Source: Myxococcales bacterium
Lineage (GTDB): Bacteria; Myxococcota_A; Polyangia; Polyangiales; JADJMO01
Length of the DNA stretch: 64,000 nucleotides
Reading direction: 5' to 3'
Assembly (NCBI GenBank): GCA_016709545.1
Contig: JADJMO010000018.1
Span: forward strand, 1-64,000
Made by a program: the position numbers and the translations under genes. The notes below the pieces were generated by a model. The model ran no database searches. It was not told where the DNA came from and saw only the letters and a program-made list of their open reading frames with translations. Below, piece by piece: positions 32,947 to 41,459 of this stretch (within the stretch, counting starts at the first letter, position 1; the number at the start of each line of letters is the position of its first letter).

Positions 32947-34008
32947 TCACACGCTGACGCCGACCGACCGGGCGTAGGCCTCCAGGGTGGCCATCGACGG
33001 GACGGCCTCCTTGCGGGCGAGCGCGTGCACGAGCGCCTGGGCCTTCTCGTTGACCGGCGTCGGGATGCCGTGTCGGCGACCGCGATCGACCACCTCGCCG
33101 TTGAGGAAGTCGACCGCCGGGGTGCGTCCACGCTCGATGGCGGCGAGCATCGACGAGCGCATGCGCCGGTAGCGCGCGCCGACCGCCAGCAGCATGGAGT
33201 GCTTGGCGAGCAGACCGGGCGAGCCCCAGGCCTCGCGCTCCTTGTCGGTGAGCGCGATCCAGTCGAGATCGAGCGTGCCGCTCACCTTCTCGAGCTTCAC
33301 CCCCTCGGCGCGCGCGACGGTCACGACCTCGGTCATGATCTCGAGCGCGAGCCGGCGGACGAACTTTTGGATCATCAGGGCCCCGAGCCGGGCGCCGCCG
33401 AGCGTGCCCAGGGTGGAGATCGCGCAGTTGATGGCGAGCTTGCTCCACCGCGCACCGGCGAGGTTGCGGGTGGTCTGCACGGGGCCGATCGGCTCGAGCA
33501 GCGTGTCGAGCTCGGTGAGGCGAGGGTCGTCGCTGCCGTCGAGGCGGCCGATCGAGAAGCCACCGCTCGAGGTGCGCTCGTAGACGCCGGGCTCGAGCAT
33601 CGAGGCGCCCCACGCCACCACCGCGCCGACGACGCCGTCGGGGCGCCCGACGATGCGCTCGATCCGCGGCTCGCAGAGGCCGTTCTGGAAGCACACCATG
33701 GCGCCCATCGGCGCGAGGAACGGCGCCGCGGCGCGCGCGGCGTCCTCCACCTGGGGCGGCTGGGTCGCGAGCAGGATCCAGTCGAACGGCTCGGTGCCCG
33801 CCGCGAGCTCGGTGACGACGGGCCCGGCGTCGACCTGCTGCTCGCCGTCCACGCCGCGTACCACGAAGCCCTTGGCCCGGAGCGCGTCGGCGATCGCCGC
33901 GTTGGTGGTGAGCGTGGTCAGCGCGAGATCGGGGGTGGCGGCGCGCAGCGTGGCCGCGGCCACGCCCCCGATGCCACCCGCGCCGACGACCAGGACCCGA
34001 GGAGCCAT
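32947..34008 (-). CDS. panE: 2-dehydropantoate 2-reductase (ketopantoate reductase)
   Basis: 353 aa; slightly longer than the usual 290-310. VLVVGAGGIGGVAAATL is the NADPH-binding GxGxxG loop. ARWSKLAINCAISTLG carries the catalytic Lys (K176 in E. coli numbering) with the Asn that follows, and TPAVDFLNGEVV ... GIPTPVNEKA near the end is the conserved substrate-pocket region (Ile/Asn, Glu). It reduces ketopantoate to pantoate for pantothenate/CoA synthesis. Members of the ApbA family also include other 2-oxoacid reductases, so panE is the most probable but not the only assignment. Confidence 0.85.
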   Translation of the reverse strand: MAPRVLVVGAGGIGGVAAATLRAATPDLALTTLTTNAAIADALRAKGFVVRGVDGEQQVDAGPVVTELAAGTEPFDWILLATQPPQVEDAARAAAPFLAPMGAMVCFQNGLCEPRIERIVGRPDGVVGAVVAWGASMLEPGVYERTSSGGFSIGRLDGSDDPRLTELDTLLEPIGPVQTTRNLAGARWSKLAINCAISTLGTLGGARLGALMIQKFVRRLALEIMTEVVTVARAEGVKLEKVSGTLDLDWIALTDKEREAWGSPGLLAKHSMLLAVGARYRRMRSSMLAAIERGRTPAVDFLNGEVVDRGRRHGIPTPVNEKAQALVHALARKEAVPSMATLEAYARSVGVSV

Positions 34009-34074
34009 GCCGCGGAGCTACCATGTGGCGCCCTCGGCGCGAACCCACCCGAACCGCGCGAGCATCTCACCCCC

Positions 34075-34590
34075 GTGCGTCCCCTCCTCCTCGCGCTGAC
34101 CGTGGCCCTCGCTGCGGGCTGCGCCGTCCAGCGCACGGACGGCGGGACGGGCCTCGTCGCGCCGCCCCAGCAGGCCCCCGCGTTCTCGGCGCCCGACCAG
34201 AACGGCACGCCGCGCACGCTCGCGGCCTGCGCCGGGCACCCGGTGATCCTCTATTTCTACCCGAAGGACGGCACCCCGGGCTGCACCAAGGAGGCGTGCG
34301 CGTTCCGCGACGCGTGGTCCAAGCTGCAGGCCAAGGGGGCCATCGTCTACGGCGTCTCCAGCGACTCGGTCGAGCGCCACGCCGCGTTCGTCAAGGAGCA
34401 CGCGCTCCCGTTCTCGCTGCTGTCCGACGACGGCGCGATGCGCAAGGCGTACGGCGTCTCCTCCACGCTCGGTTACTCTTCCCGGGTCACCTTCGTCATC
34501 GACGGCCAGGGCCGCATCGCGCGCGTGTTCCCCGACGTCGACCCGGCGCAGCACGTGACCGAGGTGCTCGCCGCGCTCGACGCCCTCTGA
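34075..34590 (+). CDS. Peroxiredoxin (PrxQ/BCP-like) lipoprotein
   Basis: 171 aa from a GTG at 34075 (MRPLLLALTVALAAGC, lipobox AAGC). The fold is AhpC/TSA: FYPKDGTPGCTKEACAFRD holds the peroxidatic Cys and a resolving Cys five residues later, as in bacterioferritin comigratory protein (BCP/PrxQ). VYGVSSDSVERHAAFVKEH and LLSDDGAMRKAYGV are standard. It reduces hydroperoxides with thiols; as a lipoprotein it would work outside the cytoplasm. Divergent from panE (66 bp). Confidence 0.87.
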   Translation: MRPLLLALTVALAAGCAVQRTDGGTGLVAPPQQAPAFSAPDQNGTPRTLAACAGHPVILYFYPKDGTPGCTKEACAFRDAWSKLQAKGAIVYGVSSDSVERHAAFVKEHALPFSLLSDDGAMRKAYGVSSTLGYSSRVTFVIDGQGRIARVFPDVDPAQHVTEVLAALDAL

Positions 34591-34632
34591 GTGGCTTCTC
34601 GGGGGCGGCGCCGGTTGGTGTAAGATGCCTCG

Positions 34633-35593
34633 ATGGTGCGCAGTCGGTGGCTCCTCGTCTCTGCCATCGCCACGGCCAGCGTCGTCGGGTGCTCTGCAGC
34701 GCCCGAAGACGAAGAGGTGGCGCGCTCGTCGCAGCCGCTGACCGCCTACTGCGAGGCCAACGTCAAGGGCGTGGGCCTGGTCGAGACGGAGACCAAGTAC
34801 CTGCCCTCGGTCGTCCATTGCGAGAACGGCGGCGCGCCGTTCGAGGCGCTCAAGGCGCAGGCGATCGCTGCGCGCACCTACCTGTATTACAAGATGGAGA
34901 CCGCGGGCTCGATCGCCGACGGCACGAGCGACCAGGTCTACTCGTGCGGCAGCGCGCCCAACGCGCAGCAGATCAAGGCGGTGGCCGACACCGCGGGTCA
35001 GGTGCTCCGCTACAAGGGCGTGACCATCTGCTCGTTCTTCGTCGCGGGCGGCGCCGCCTCGCCGCCGGGGTGCGTCGGGAGCTCCGCGGCCGCCACCGAG
35101 AAGTACGTCACCTACAACGAGGGCAAGAGCGGCGCGGGCATCGAGCAGACGACGCTCGGTGGGTCAGCCCCACCAACACGCGCAACCGCGGCTGTCTCTC
35201 GCAGCTCGGCTCGCGGTGCCTCGACGCGGCGGGCAAGACCTTCGACGAGATCGTGCGCTTCTACTACGGCGCGGACATCACGCTCGAGACCGCGACCGGG
35301 CCGTGCGTGGGCACACCTCCGCCCGTCGACGCCGGTGTCGACACCGCACCGCCCGATGCTCCGGCGAAGGACACGGGCAGCGCCGCGACGGACTCGGGCG
35401 CCGCCGCCGACTCGGGCGCCGCGACCGATGCGGCCACCGACGCCGACGCGGCCGACGCGCGCGACGCCGGTGAGCTCGACGGAACGCTGCAGGGGAGCTG
35501 TACCTGTCGCCTCGGACGCAGCGAGAACGCGGGAGCAGTGCCTTCGGGGGGCTGCTCGCGCTCGGCCTGCTCCGTCGCCGTCGCCGCGCGTAG
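34633..35593 (+). CDS. SpoIID/LytB-domain lipoprotein with MYXO-CTERM tail (frameshifted twice)
   Basis: Lipobox VVGC in the signal. TKYLPSVVHCENGGAPFEALKAQAIAARTYLYY is the SpoIID core around the essential Glu, followed by DGTSDQVYSCG and AGQVLRYKGVTICSFFVAGG, as in the family that trims glycan chains of peptidoglycan lacking stem peptides. Near 35158 the frame slips by one base (GGGTGGG-type sequence) and continues WVSPTNTRNRGCLSQLG to an Asp/Ala/Thr linker; at the G6 run 35546-35551 it slips again to give GLLALGLL and RRRRRA, a MYXO-CTERM end at 35593. Both slips correspond to a missing G. The repaired protein is about 320 aa. Confidence 0.75.
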
Positions 35594-35595
35594 CT

Positions 35596-35838
35596 TCAGA
35601 GGCCGGCGATCCACGCGAGCGTGGGTCCGTCGGGGAACAGCGCCCGCAGGGCCTCGACGGAGAGATCGGTGGCGCGCGCGAGGCGCTCGGGATCGGGCGT
35701 GGTGCCGCCGAGCGCGAGCTCCCGCGCCGCGAGCAGCACGAGCCAGTGCAGGGGGCGCAGCGCGATCCCGACCGAGCCGGCGCGCTGTTCCGCGACCTCG
35801 AAGGTCCACAGATCCGACCGGGAGAGGAGGGCGCCCAT
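35596..35838 (-). CDS. Small hypothetical protein, 80 aa
   Basis: Unrecognised. The frame (start at 35838, or as far up as 35928) encodes MGALLSRSDLWTFEV, then a Leu/Ala-rich helix (RPLHWLVLLAARELALGG) and a C-terminal helix ending TLAWIAGL. Composition looks natural and the stop sits 3 bp from the stop of the convergent SpoIID-like gene. It is divergent from the reductase operon and lacks a strong ribosome-binding site. Confidence 0.4.
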   Translation of the reverse strand: MGALLSRSDLWTFEVAEQRAGSVGIALRPLHWLVLLAARELALGGTTPDPERLARATDLSVEALRALFPDGPTLAWIAGL

Positions 35839-36014
35839 CCGAAGGGATGGAGCAACCGCCGAGCCACCGCGATCCCGGCGAATCGGCAGCGCCTGGGTGA
35901 AACGATCCGTTCCAGTGCGCCGCGCCATGAAACCGATCGATGCAACGAAGGTGGAACGCTTCGGGCAGAAATGGGCGCAGCGCGGCGCGGCATCCGAGTT
36001 GCTCCAGGGAGGGC

Positions 36015-38210
36015 ATGCCTCTCTCGCGCAGGCGGTTCCTCAGTCTCGGCGCCGGCACCCTCGCCACCGCGGTCGCCGCGAAGCTCGCCTTCAGCCGCTC
36101 CGCCGCCGCGGCCCACCCGACGATCGATCCAGGGACCGACGGCCACGCCGTGTCGACGGTCTGCGAGGTCTGCTTCTGGAAGTGTGGCGTCGAGGCGCAC
36201 GTCGTCGGCGACCGGCTGATCAAGATCCGAGGCAACCCTCGCCATCCGCTGTCGAACGGCAAGCTGTGCCCGCGCGGCGTCGGCGCGGTGGGGCTCGCCT
36301 ACGACCCTGACCGGCTGGTCAAGCCGCTCCTGCGCGTCGGGCCGCGCGGCAGCGAGGAGTTCAAGGCGGTCTCGTGGGACGAGGCGCTCTCCTACATCGC
36401 CAACAAGCTCGAGGATCTGCGCAAGAAGTACGGCCCGGAGTCGGTCGCGCTCTTCAACCACGGCTCCGGTGCCTCGTGGTTCAAGCACCTCCTGTCGGCC
36501 TACGGCACGGCGAACTTCGGCGCGCCGTCGTTCGCGCAGTGTCGAGGCCCGCGCGACGTGGCGTTCGAGCTCACCTTCGGCTCCGACCCTGGCTCGCCCG
36601 AGATCCTCGACATCGGCCACTCGGACTGCCTCGTGCTCATCGGCTCGCACCTCGGCGAGAACATGCACAACACGCAGGTGCAGGACTTCGCCGACGCGGT
36701 CGCGCGCGGCGCCGACCTCATCGTGGTCGACCCGCGCTTCTCCACCGCGGCGTCGAAGGCCAAGACGTGGCTGCCGATCCGCCCCGGCACCGACACCGCG
36801 CTGCTGCTCGCGTGGATCCACGTGATCGTGACCGAGCAGCGCTACCAGCGCGCGTACGTCGAGAAGTACACGAGCGGGTTCGACGAGCTCGCCAAGGCGA
36901 TCGTCGAGTACACCCCCGAGTGGGCCGCCGCGGAGACGGGGCTCGACGCCGAAGTCATCCGCGCCACCGCGCGCCGCATCGCGGGGGCGGCGCCCGCGTC
37001 GCTCGTGCACCCCGGGCGCCACGCGTCCTGGTATGGCGCCGACGACACGCACCGGTCGCGCGCCATCGCGATCCTGAACGCGCTCCTCGGCAGCTGGGGC
37101 CACCGCGGCGGCTTCTTCCGGCCGAGCGGGATGAAGCTCGCGAAGGTCCCGACGCCGGCCTATCCGAAGGCCAAGCCGCCCGCAGATCGGCGCGAGGGCG
37201 AGGCGCCGTTCGCGCTCGAGCCGCTCGCCCAGGGGCTCCGTCGCGCGACGCTCGACGGTCAGCCCTACCCCATCAAGGGCTGGTTCGTGTACGGCACGAA
37301 CCTGATCCAGGCCCTCCCGCAGCGCGAGGAGACGCTGAAGGCGATCCAGGCGCTCGAGCTCCTGGTGGTGGTCGACGTGTTGCCCGCCGAGATCGCCGGG
37401 TACGCCGACGTCGTGCTGCCCGAGGCCGCGTACCTCGAGCGTTTCGACGACCTCGTGCCCATCGCCTGGCACAAGAGCGGCGTCGCCCTCCGCCAGCCGG
37501 TCATCCCACCGCCGGGCGAGGCCAAGCCCGGCTGGTGGATCGCGCGCGAGCTCGGACAGCGGCTCGGCCTCGGCGCGTACTTCCCGTGGACCGACGTGGA
37601 GGGCTACCTGAAGGAGCGCTGCAAGCTCTCGGGCATCGACTACGCGACCCTCGCGCGCGACGGCGTGGTGCTCGCGCCCGACAAGCCCACCGTGGTGGAG
37701 GACGGCCTCGCGCTCACCTTCGCCACCGAGAGCGGCAAGATCGAGCTCTACTCCGAGAAGCTCGCGAAGGCCGGCTTCTCGCCGTTGCCCAAGTACGAGC
37801 GCCCGGACGGCGTCCCGGCCGGCTACTTCCGGCTGCTCTACGGGCGCGCGCCCGCGCACACCTTCGGTCGCACGACCAACAACCGCTTGCTCGGCGAGCT
37901 CGCCCACAACGATCGGGTGTGGATCAACGCCAAGGTCGCCAAGGACCTCGGCCTCGCCGACGGCGCGACCGTCCGCCTCGTGAACCAGGACGGCATCAAG
38001 AGCGCGCCTGTGCAGATCAAGGCCACCGAGCGCATCCGCGGCGACTGCGTCTACATGGTCCACGGCTGGGGCCACACGGCCAAGGGGCTGCGTTACGCCA
38101 AGGGCCGCGGCGCCGACGACGCCGAGCTCGTCTCGCGCGTGAAGGTGGACCCGGTGATGGGTGGCACGGGCATGCGTGTGAACTTCGTCACCCTGCAGAA
38201 GGAGGCCTGA
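36015..38210 (+). CDS. psrA: Molybdopterin oxidoreductase catalytic subunit, polysulfide/thiosulfate reductase (PsrA/PhsA) type
   Basis: 731 aa; ATG at 36015 after GGGAGGG. A Tat signal (SRRRFLSLGAGTLATAV) sends the folded enzyme across the membrane. A [4Fe-4S] motif follows: Cys 50, 53, 57 and 85 (CEVCFWKCG ... KLCPRG), as in the DMSO-reductase family. The Mo ligand is a Cys at 176 (SFAQCRGPRD), the pattern of PsrA/PhsA/TtrA-like enzymes. The C-terminal cap is typical (GRTTNNRLLGELAHND; VYMVHGWGH). With the downstream FeS and NrfD-type genes it would form a periplasm-facing PsrABC-like complex reducing polysulfide, thiosulfate or tetrathionate at the expense of quinol, or working in reverse. 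The exact substrate cannot be read from sequence. Confidence 0.9.
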   Translation: MPLSRRRFLSLGAGTLATAVAAKLAFSRSAAAAHPTIDPGTDGHAVSTVCEVCFWKCGVEAHVVGDRLIKIRGNPRHPLSNGKLCPRGVGAVGLAYDPDRLVKPLLRVGPRGSEEFKAVSWDEALSYIANKLEDLRKKYGPESVALFNHGSGASWFKHLLSAYGTANFGAPSFAQCRGPRDVAFELTFGSDPGSPEILDIGHSDCLVLIGSHLGENMHNTQVQDFADAVARGADLIVVDPRFSTAASKAKTWLPIRPGTDTALLLAWIHVIVTEQRYQRAYVEKYTSGFDELAKAIVEYTPEWAAAETGLDAEVIRATARRIAGAAPASLVHPGRHASWYGADDTHRSRAIAILNALLGSWGHRGGFFRPSGMKLAKVPTPAYPKAKPPADRREGEAPFALEPLAQGLRRATLDGQPYPIKGWFVYGTNLIQALPQREETLKAIQALELLVVVDVLPAEIAGYADVVLPEAAYLERFDDLVPIAWHKSGVALRQPVIPPPGEAKPGWWIARELGQRLGLGAYFPWTDVEGYLKERCKLSGIDYATLARDGVVLAPDKPTVVEDGLALTFATESGKIELYSEKLAKAGFSPLPKYERPDGVPAGYFRLLYGRAPAHTFGRTTNNRLLGELAHNDRVWINAKVAKDLGLADGATVRLVNQDGIKSAPVQIKATERIRGDCVYMVHGWGHTAKGLRYAKGRGADDAELVSRVKVDPVMGGTGMRVNFVTLQKEA

Positions 38211-38213
38211 GCC

Positions 38214-38747
38214 ATGCGCCGCGTGATGGTGATCGACATGAAGCGGTGCGTCGGCTGCGAGGCCTGCGTGGTCGCCTGCAAGACCGAGAACCGCGTCCCC
38301 GACGGCGCCTACCGCGACTGGGTCGTGCAGGAGACCAAGGGCGAGCTGCCGACCCTCGAGCTCCTGATCCGCTCGCAGCGCTGCAACCACTGCACGAACG
38401 CGCCGTGCGTGACCAACTGCCCCACCGGCGCGAGCTTCTTCCACGTGGACGGCACGGTGCAGATCGACCGCGATCGCTGCACGGGCTGCCGCGCCTGCAT
38501 GGCGAGCTGCCCCTACGACGCGCGCTACGTCCACCCGGACGGCTTCGTCGACAAGTGCACGCTGTGTGTGCACCGCCTCGCCAAGGGCAAGCCGACCGCG
38601 TGCGAGGAGGTGTGCCCGACCAGCGCGATCCTCACGGGCGACCTCGACGACCCGACCTCGCTCGTCCACCTGCGCCTCAAGCGCGGCGACGTCTCGGTGG
38701 TCGACCCCGAAGCAGGCACCAAACCCAACGTCTTCTACGTCGGGTGA
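38214..38747 (+). CDS. psrB: Four-cluster ferredoxin-like electron-transfer subunit (PsrB type)
   Basis: 177 aa, starting 4 bp after psrA. It holds four cysteine groups: CVGCEACVVAC, CNHCTNAPCVTNC, CTGCRACMASC and CTLCVHR ... CEEVC, 16 cysteines for four [4Fe-4S] clusters arranged as in PsrB, DmsB and NrfC. It carries electrons between the membrane quinol subunit and the Mo subunit. No own signal: it is probably exported with PsrA by the Tat system. Confidence 0.94.
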   Translation: MRRVMVIDMKRCVGCEACVVACKTENRVPDGAYRDWVVQETKGELPTLELLIRSQRCNHCTNAPCVTNCPTGASFFHVDGTVQIDRDRCTGCRACMASCPYDARYVHPDGFVDKCTLCVHRLAKGKPTACEEVCPTSAILTGDLDDPTSLVHLRLKRGDVSVVDPEAGTKPNVFYVG

Positions 38748-38758
38748 CCGAGGGAACC

Positions 38759-39702
38759 ATGGCACCACACATCGAGATCGAGACGACCCGCAACGCCGCG
38801 CTGGCGAGCGCCGAGCGCGTGTGGGGGTGGGAGATCCCCATCTACTTGTTCCTCGGCGGCCTCGTCGCCGGCCTCATGCTCGCCGTGAGCGTCTCCATCC
38901 TCCTGCTCGGGCGCGCGCGGGTGACCCAGGCGATGCGCCGCGGGGTGGTCGCCGCGCCGGTGCTGCTGTCGCTCGGGATGGGCGCGCTGTTCCTCGACCT
39001 CACCTACAAGCTGCACGTCTTCCGCTTCTACACGACGTTCCAGGCCACGGCGCCGATGTCGATCGGGTCGTGGGTGCTGCTCCTCGTGTACCCCGTGCAG
39101 CTCGGGCTGATCCTCGCGCTGCCGGCCGACCTCGTGGAGCCGTGGCTCGATCGCGCGCCGTTCCTCGGCCGCGCGCGTCGCTGGGCCGAGGCCCACGTGC
39201 GGGGGCTCGCGTGGGGAGGCCTCGTGCTCGGCGTCGCGCTCGGCGTGTACACGGGCGTCCTGCTCTCGGCGACCGTCGCGCGGCCGCTGTGGTCGAGCGG
39301 CGCGCTCGGGTTCCTCTTCCTCGCCTCGGGCGCCTCGACCGGCGTCGCCGCCCTGATGGTGCTGGAGCGCGACCACGAGATGCAGGGGATCTTCGCGCGG
39401 GCCGACCTCGCGCTCATCGCCGCCGAGCTCCTCGTGCTTTCGCTCTGGCTCGTCGGCCTCGTGACCCAGGGGCCGATCTACCGGGAGGCGGCGGCCTCGT
39501 CCTCACGGGGCCCTACGCCCCGGTGTTCGTCGGGGTGGTCGTGTTCGGGGGGCTCCTCCTGCCCGCGGCCCTCGAGGCCCTCTCGCTCCGTGGGCGTGCG
39601 TTGCACTCACGCTGGGTGCCGGCGCTGGTGCTCGTCGGCGGGCTCTTGCTGCGGTTCGTCATCGTCTACGCGGGACAGGACGTCTCGTTCGTGAAGGGGT
39701 GA
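38759..39702 (+). CDS. psrC: NrfD/PsrC-type quinol-interacting membrane subunit (frameshifted)
   Basis: About 314 aa after repair. It begins 11 bp after psrB. WGWEIPIYLFLGGLVAGLMLAVS is the classical NrfD opening, followed by further hydrophobic helices (LLSLGMGALFLDLTYKLHVF; GSWVLLLVYPVQLGLILALP; and more; eight expected). Near 39490, in a GGCGGCGGCC tract, the frame must slip back one base to recover GLVLTGPYAPVFVGVVVFGG and the last helix, ending DVSFVKG at 39702. One missing G explains it. The subunit anchors the complex and exchanges electrons with menaquinone or ubiquinone. Confidence 0.88.
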
Positions 39703-39706
39703 AGTC

Positions 39707-40249
39707 ATGGCCAACGTCGTCTCCGAACGGCAGTCCCCCGGCGAGAAGCCCATGTGGGATCCCTACGTCGCCGGGTTCTTCCTCGGCCTCGTGCTGCTCG
39801 GCACCTACCTGGTGGTCGGGCGCGGGCTCGGCGCCTCGGGCGCGCTCACCCGCATCACGGCTCGTCTCGCGCACGCGGTCGTGCCCACCTGGGTCGCGAC
39901 CAACGGCGCGCTCGGCGGCTACTTCCAGAAGGGCGCGCGCTGGTGGGATGACTGGCTCGTGTTCGAGCTGATCGGCGTCGTGCTCGGTGGGCTCGCCGCG
40001 GGCCTCACGAGCGGTCGGTTCGGCTTCGTCGTCGAGGGCGGCCCGCGGATCTCCGCGCGGCAGCGGCTCTTCTTCGCCTTCGTCGGCGGCGCCATCGTCG
40101 GCTTCGGCGCGCGCCTCGCGCAGGGGTGCACGAGCGGCCAGGCGCTCTCGGGCGGCGCGACCCTCGCGCTCGGGAGCTGGGCCTTCATGTTCGCCGTGTT
40201 CGGCGGCGCGTACGGGGTCGCGTACTTCGTGAGGAGGCTCTGGACATGA
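39707..40249 (+). CDS. YeeE/YedE-family sulfur transporter, half-size (I)
   Basis: 180 aa with four or so hydrophobic helices. GFGARLAQGCTSGQALSGGATLALGSW is the signature Cys-containing loop of the YeeE/YedE (TsuA) family, which moves thiosulfate or other sulfur compounds through the inner membrane by a relay of cysteines. Full-length TsuA has both halves in one chain; here they are two genes that overlap in ATGA. The start is 5 bp after the NrfD-type gene. Placement in the operon indicates supply or removal of the reductase's sulfur substrate or product. Confidence 0.88.
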   Translation: MANVVSERQSPGEKPMWDPYVAGFFLGLVLLGTYLVVGRGLGASGALTRITARLAHAVVPTWVATNGALGGYFQKGARWWDDWLVFELIGVVLGGLAAGLTSGRFGFVVEGGPRISARQRLFFAFVGGAIVGFGARLAQGCTSGQALSGGATLALGSWAFMFAVFGGAYGVAYFVRRLWT

Positions 40250-40869
40250 TGCCGCTCAAACCCGAGATGTGGGTCGCCTACACCTTCGCCGTCCTGTCGG
40301 GCTTCGGGTTCGGCTTCGTCCTCGAGCGCGCCGGCTTCGGCAGCTCGCGCAAGCTCGCGGCCCAGTTCTACCTGCGCGACATGACCGTGCTGAAGGTGAT
40401 GTTCAGCGCGATCGTCACCGCCATGCTCGGCCTCGTGGTGCTCCGCGCCGTGGGCCTCGTCGACATGGACGCCATCTACGTGAACCCCACGTTCCTCGGC
40501 CCCCAGGTGGTCGGCGGGCTCGTCTTCGGCGTCGGGTTCGCGATCGGCGGGTACTGCCCCGGCACCAGCGTCGTCGCGGCGGCGACCGGCAAGCTCGACG
40601 CCGTCGCGTTCCTCGCGGGCGCGGGCCTCGGCATCCTCGGCTTCGCCCGGAGCTACCCGGCGATCGAGCGCTTCGCGACGTCGGGGGGCGGCAAGCGCCA
40701 GTTCCTGACCGACTTCCTGCACCTGCCCTACGCCGTCGTCGCGATCCTCGTGACCCTGCTCGCGCTCGGCATGTTCGCGGGCGCCGAGTGGATCGAGCGC
40801 AAGATGCGCGGGGTGCCGAAGGAGACCGATCACGCTCCCGGACCCGCCGCGCCCACCCCAGCGGAGTGA
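40246..40869 (+). CDS. YeeE/YedE-family sulfur transporter, half-size (II)
   Basis: 207 aa; ATG overlaps the preceding stop (ATGA), with GAGGAGG some 10 bases upstream. Hydrophobic helices; FGFGFVLERAGFGSSRKLAAQFY and FGVGFAIGGYCPGTSVVAAATGK with a central Cys are the second half of the YeeE/YedE fold. The last helix (about 165-190) and an acidic Pro-rich tail are extra. Tight overlap with half I suggests an equal heterodimer. Confidence 0.88.
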   Translation: MMPLKPEMWVAYTFAVLSGFGFGFVLERAGFGSSRKLAAQFYLRDMTVLKVMFSAIVTAMLGLVVLRAVGLVDMDAIYVNPTFLGPQVVGGLVFGVGFAIGGYCPGTSVVAAATGKLDAVAFLAGAGLGILGFARSYPAIERFATSGGGKRQFLTDFLHLPYAVVAILVTLLALGMFAGAEWIERKMRGVPKETDHAPGPAAPTPAE

Positions 40870-40874
40870 AAGCC

Positions 40875-41459
40875 ATGTTCCGACCCTCCCTCCACGCCAT
40901 GCTGGCCGTCACCGCGCTCGGCGTCGCGCTCGGCGCCGCCGCGATCGCGCGCGCGCCACGCACCAACCCGACCCCGGCGGCCGAGGTGGCCGTCGCGACG
41001 CTCGACCCCTTCGCGCTCGCCCGGCTGCTCTCGACGAGTCCCCCCGACGTCGTGGTCGTCGCGCTCGACGAGCCGCGCCACGCCCTCCGCTTCGCGCACC
41101 CAGCCTCGCTGTACGGCGCGACCGACGACGCGCTCGTCGAGAACGCGCCGCACCGCCGGCTCGTGCTCGTCGGCCTCGACGTGGTGCGGGTCGATCGCCT
41201 GGCGCGGAGGCTCCGCGCGGCCGGGCGCCAGGTGCAGGTGCTCGCGGGCGGCGTCGATTCGTGGGACAAGGCCATGGAGCAGGATCCCGTCGCGCCCGCC
41301 CCCGGGGCCGACGCCGTGACATGGCAGACGTACCGCGAACACCTCGCCCTGCGCCGCGCCTTCGGCGACGCGTCGAAGACCCCGGCCACGCCGGTGGTCG
41401 CGCCGGTGCCCGTGGCAGCGCCGGTGGGCGCGGCCCCCAAGAAGCGCGAGGGCTGCTGA
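40875..41459 (+). CDS. Membrane-anchored rhodanese-like protein without catalytic Cys
   Basis: 194 aa. An N-terminal signal/anchor (MLAVTALGVALGAAAIARA) is followed by a rhodanese-like domain (PDVVVVALDEPRHALRFAH; VQVLAGGVDSWDKAM, the GG-x-W motif). The active-site loop, which normally begins with Cys, reads VLVGLDVVRVD, so no sulfur-carrying Cys is present there. The only Cys is the very last residue (KKREGC). Either the fold only binds, or the terminal Cys takes the persulfide. It belongs to the sulfur operon, 5 bp after the transporter. Confidence 0.72.
   Translation: MFRPSLHAMLAVTALGVALGAAAIARAPRTNPTPAAEVAVATLDPFALARLLSTSPPDVVVVALDEPRHALRFAHPASLYGATDDALVENAPHRRLVLVGLDVVRVDRLARRLRAAGRQVQVLAGGVDSWDKAMEQDPVAPAPGADAVTWQTYREHLALRRAFGDASKTPATPVVAPVPVAAPVGAAPKKREGC

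Noticed and set aside
35988..36003. A GG-N10-GC sequence (CGGCATCCGAGTTGCT) resembling a sigma-54 promoter just before psrA
   Set aside because: A start point 12 bases downstream would fall at about 36014, right at the ATG and behind the ribosome-binding site, so a functional promoter here is unlikely unless the true start codon is further in.
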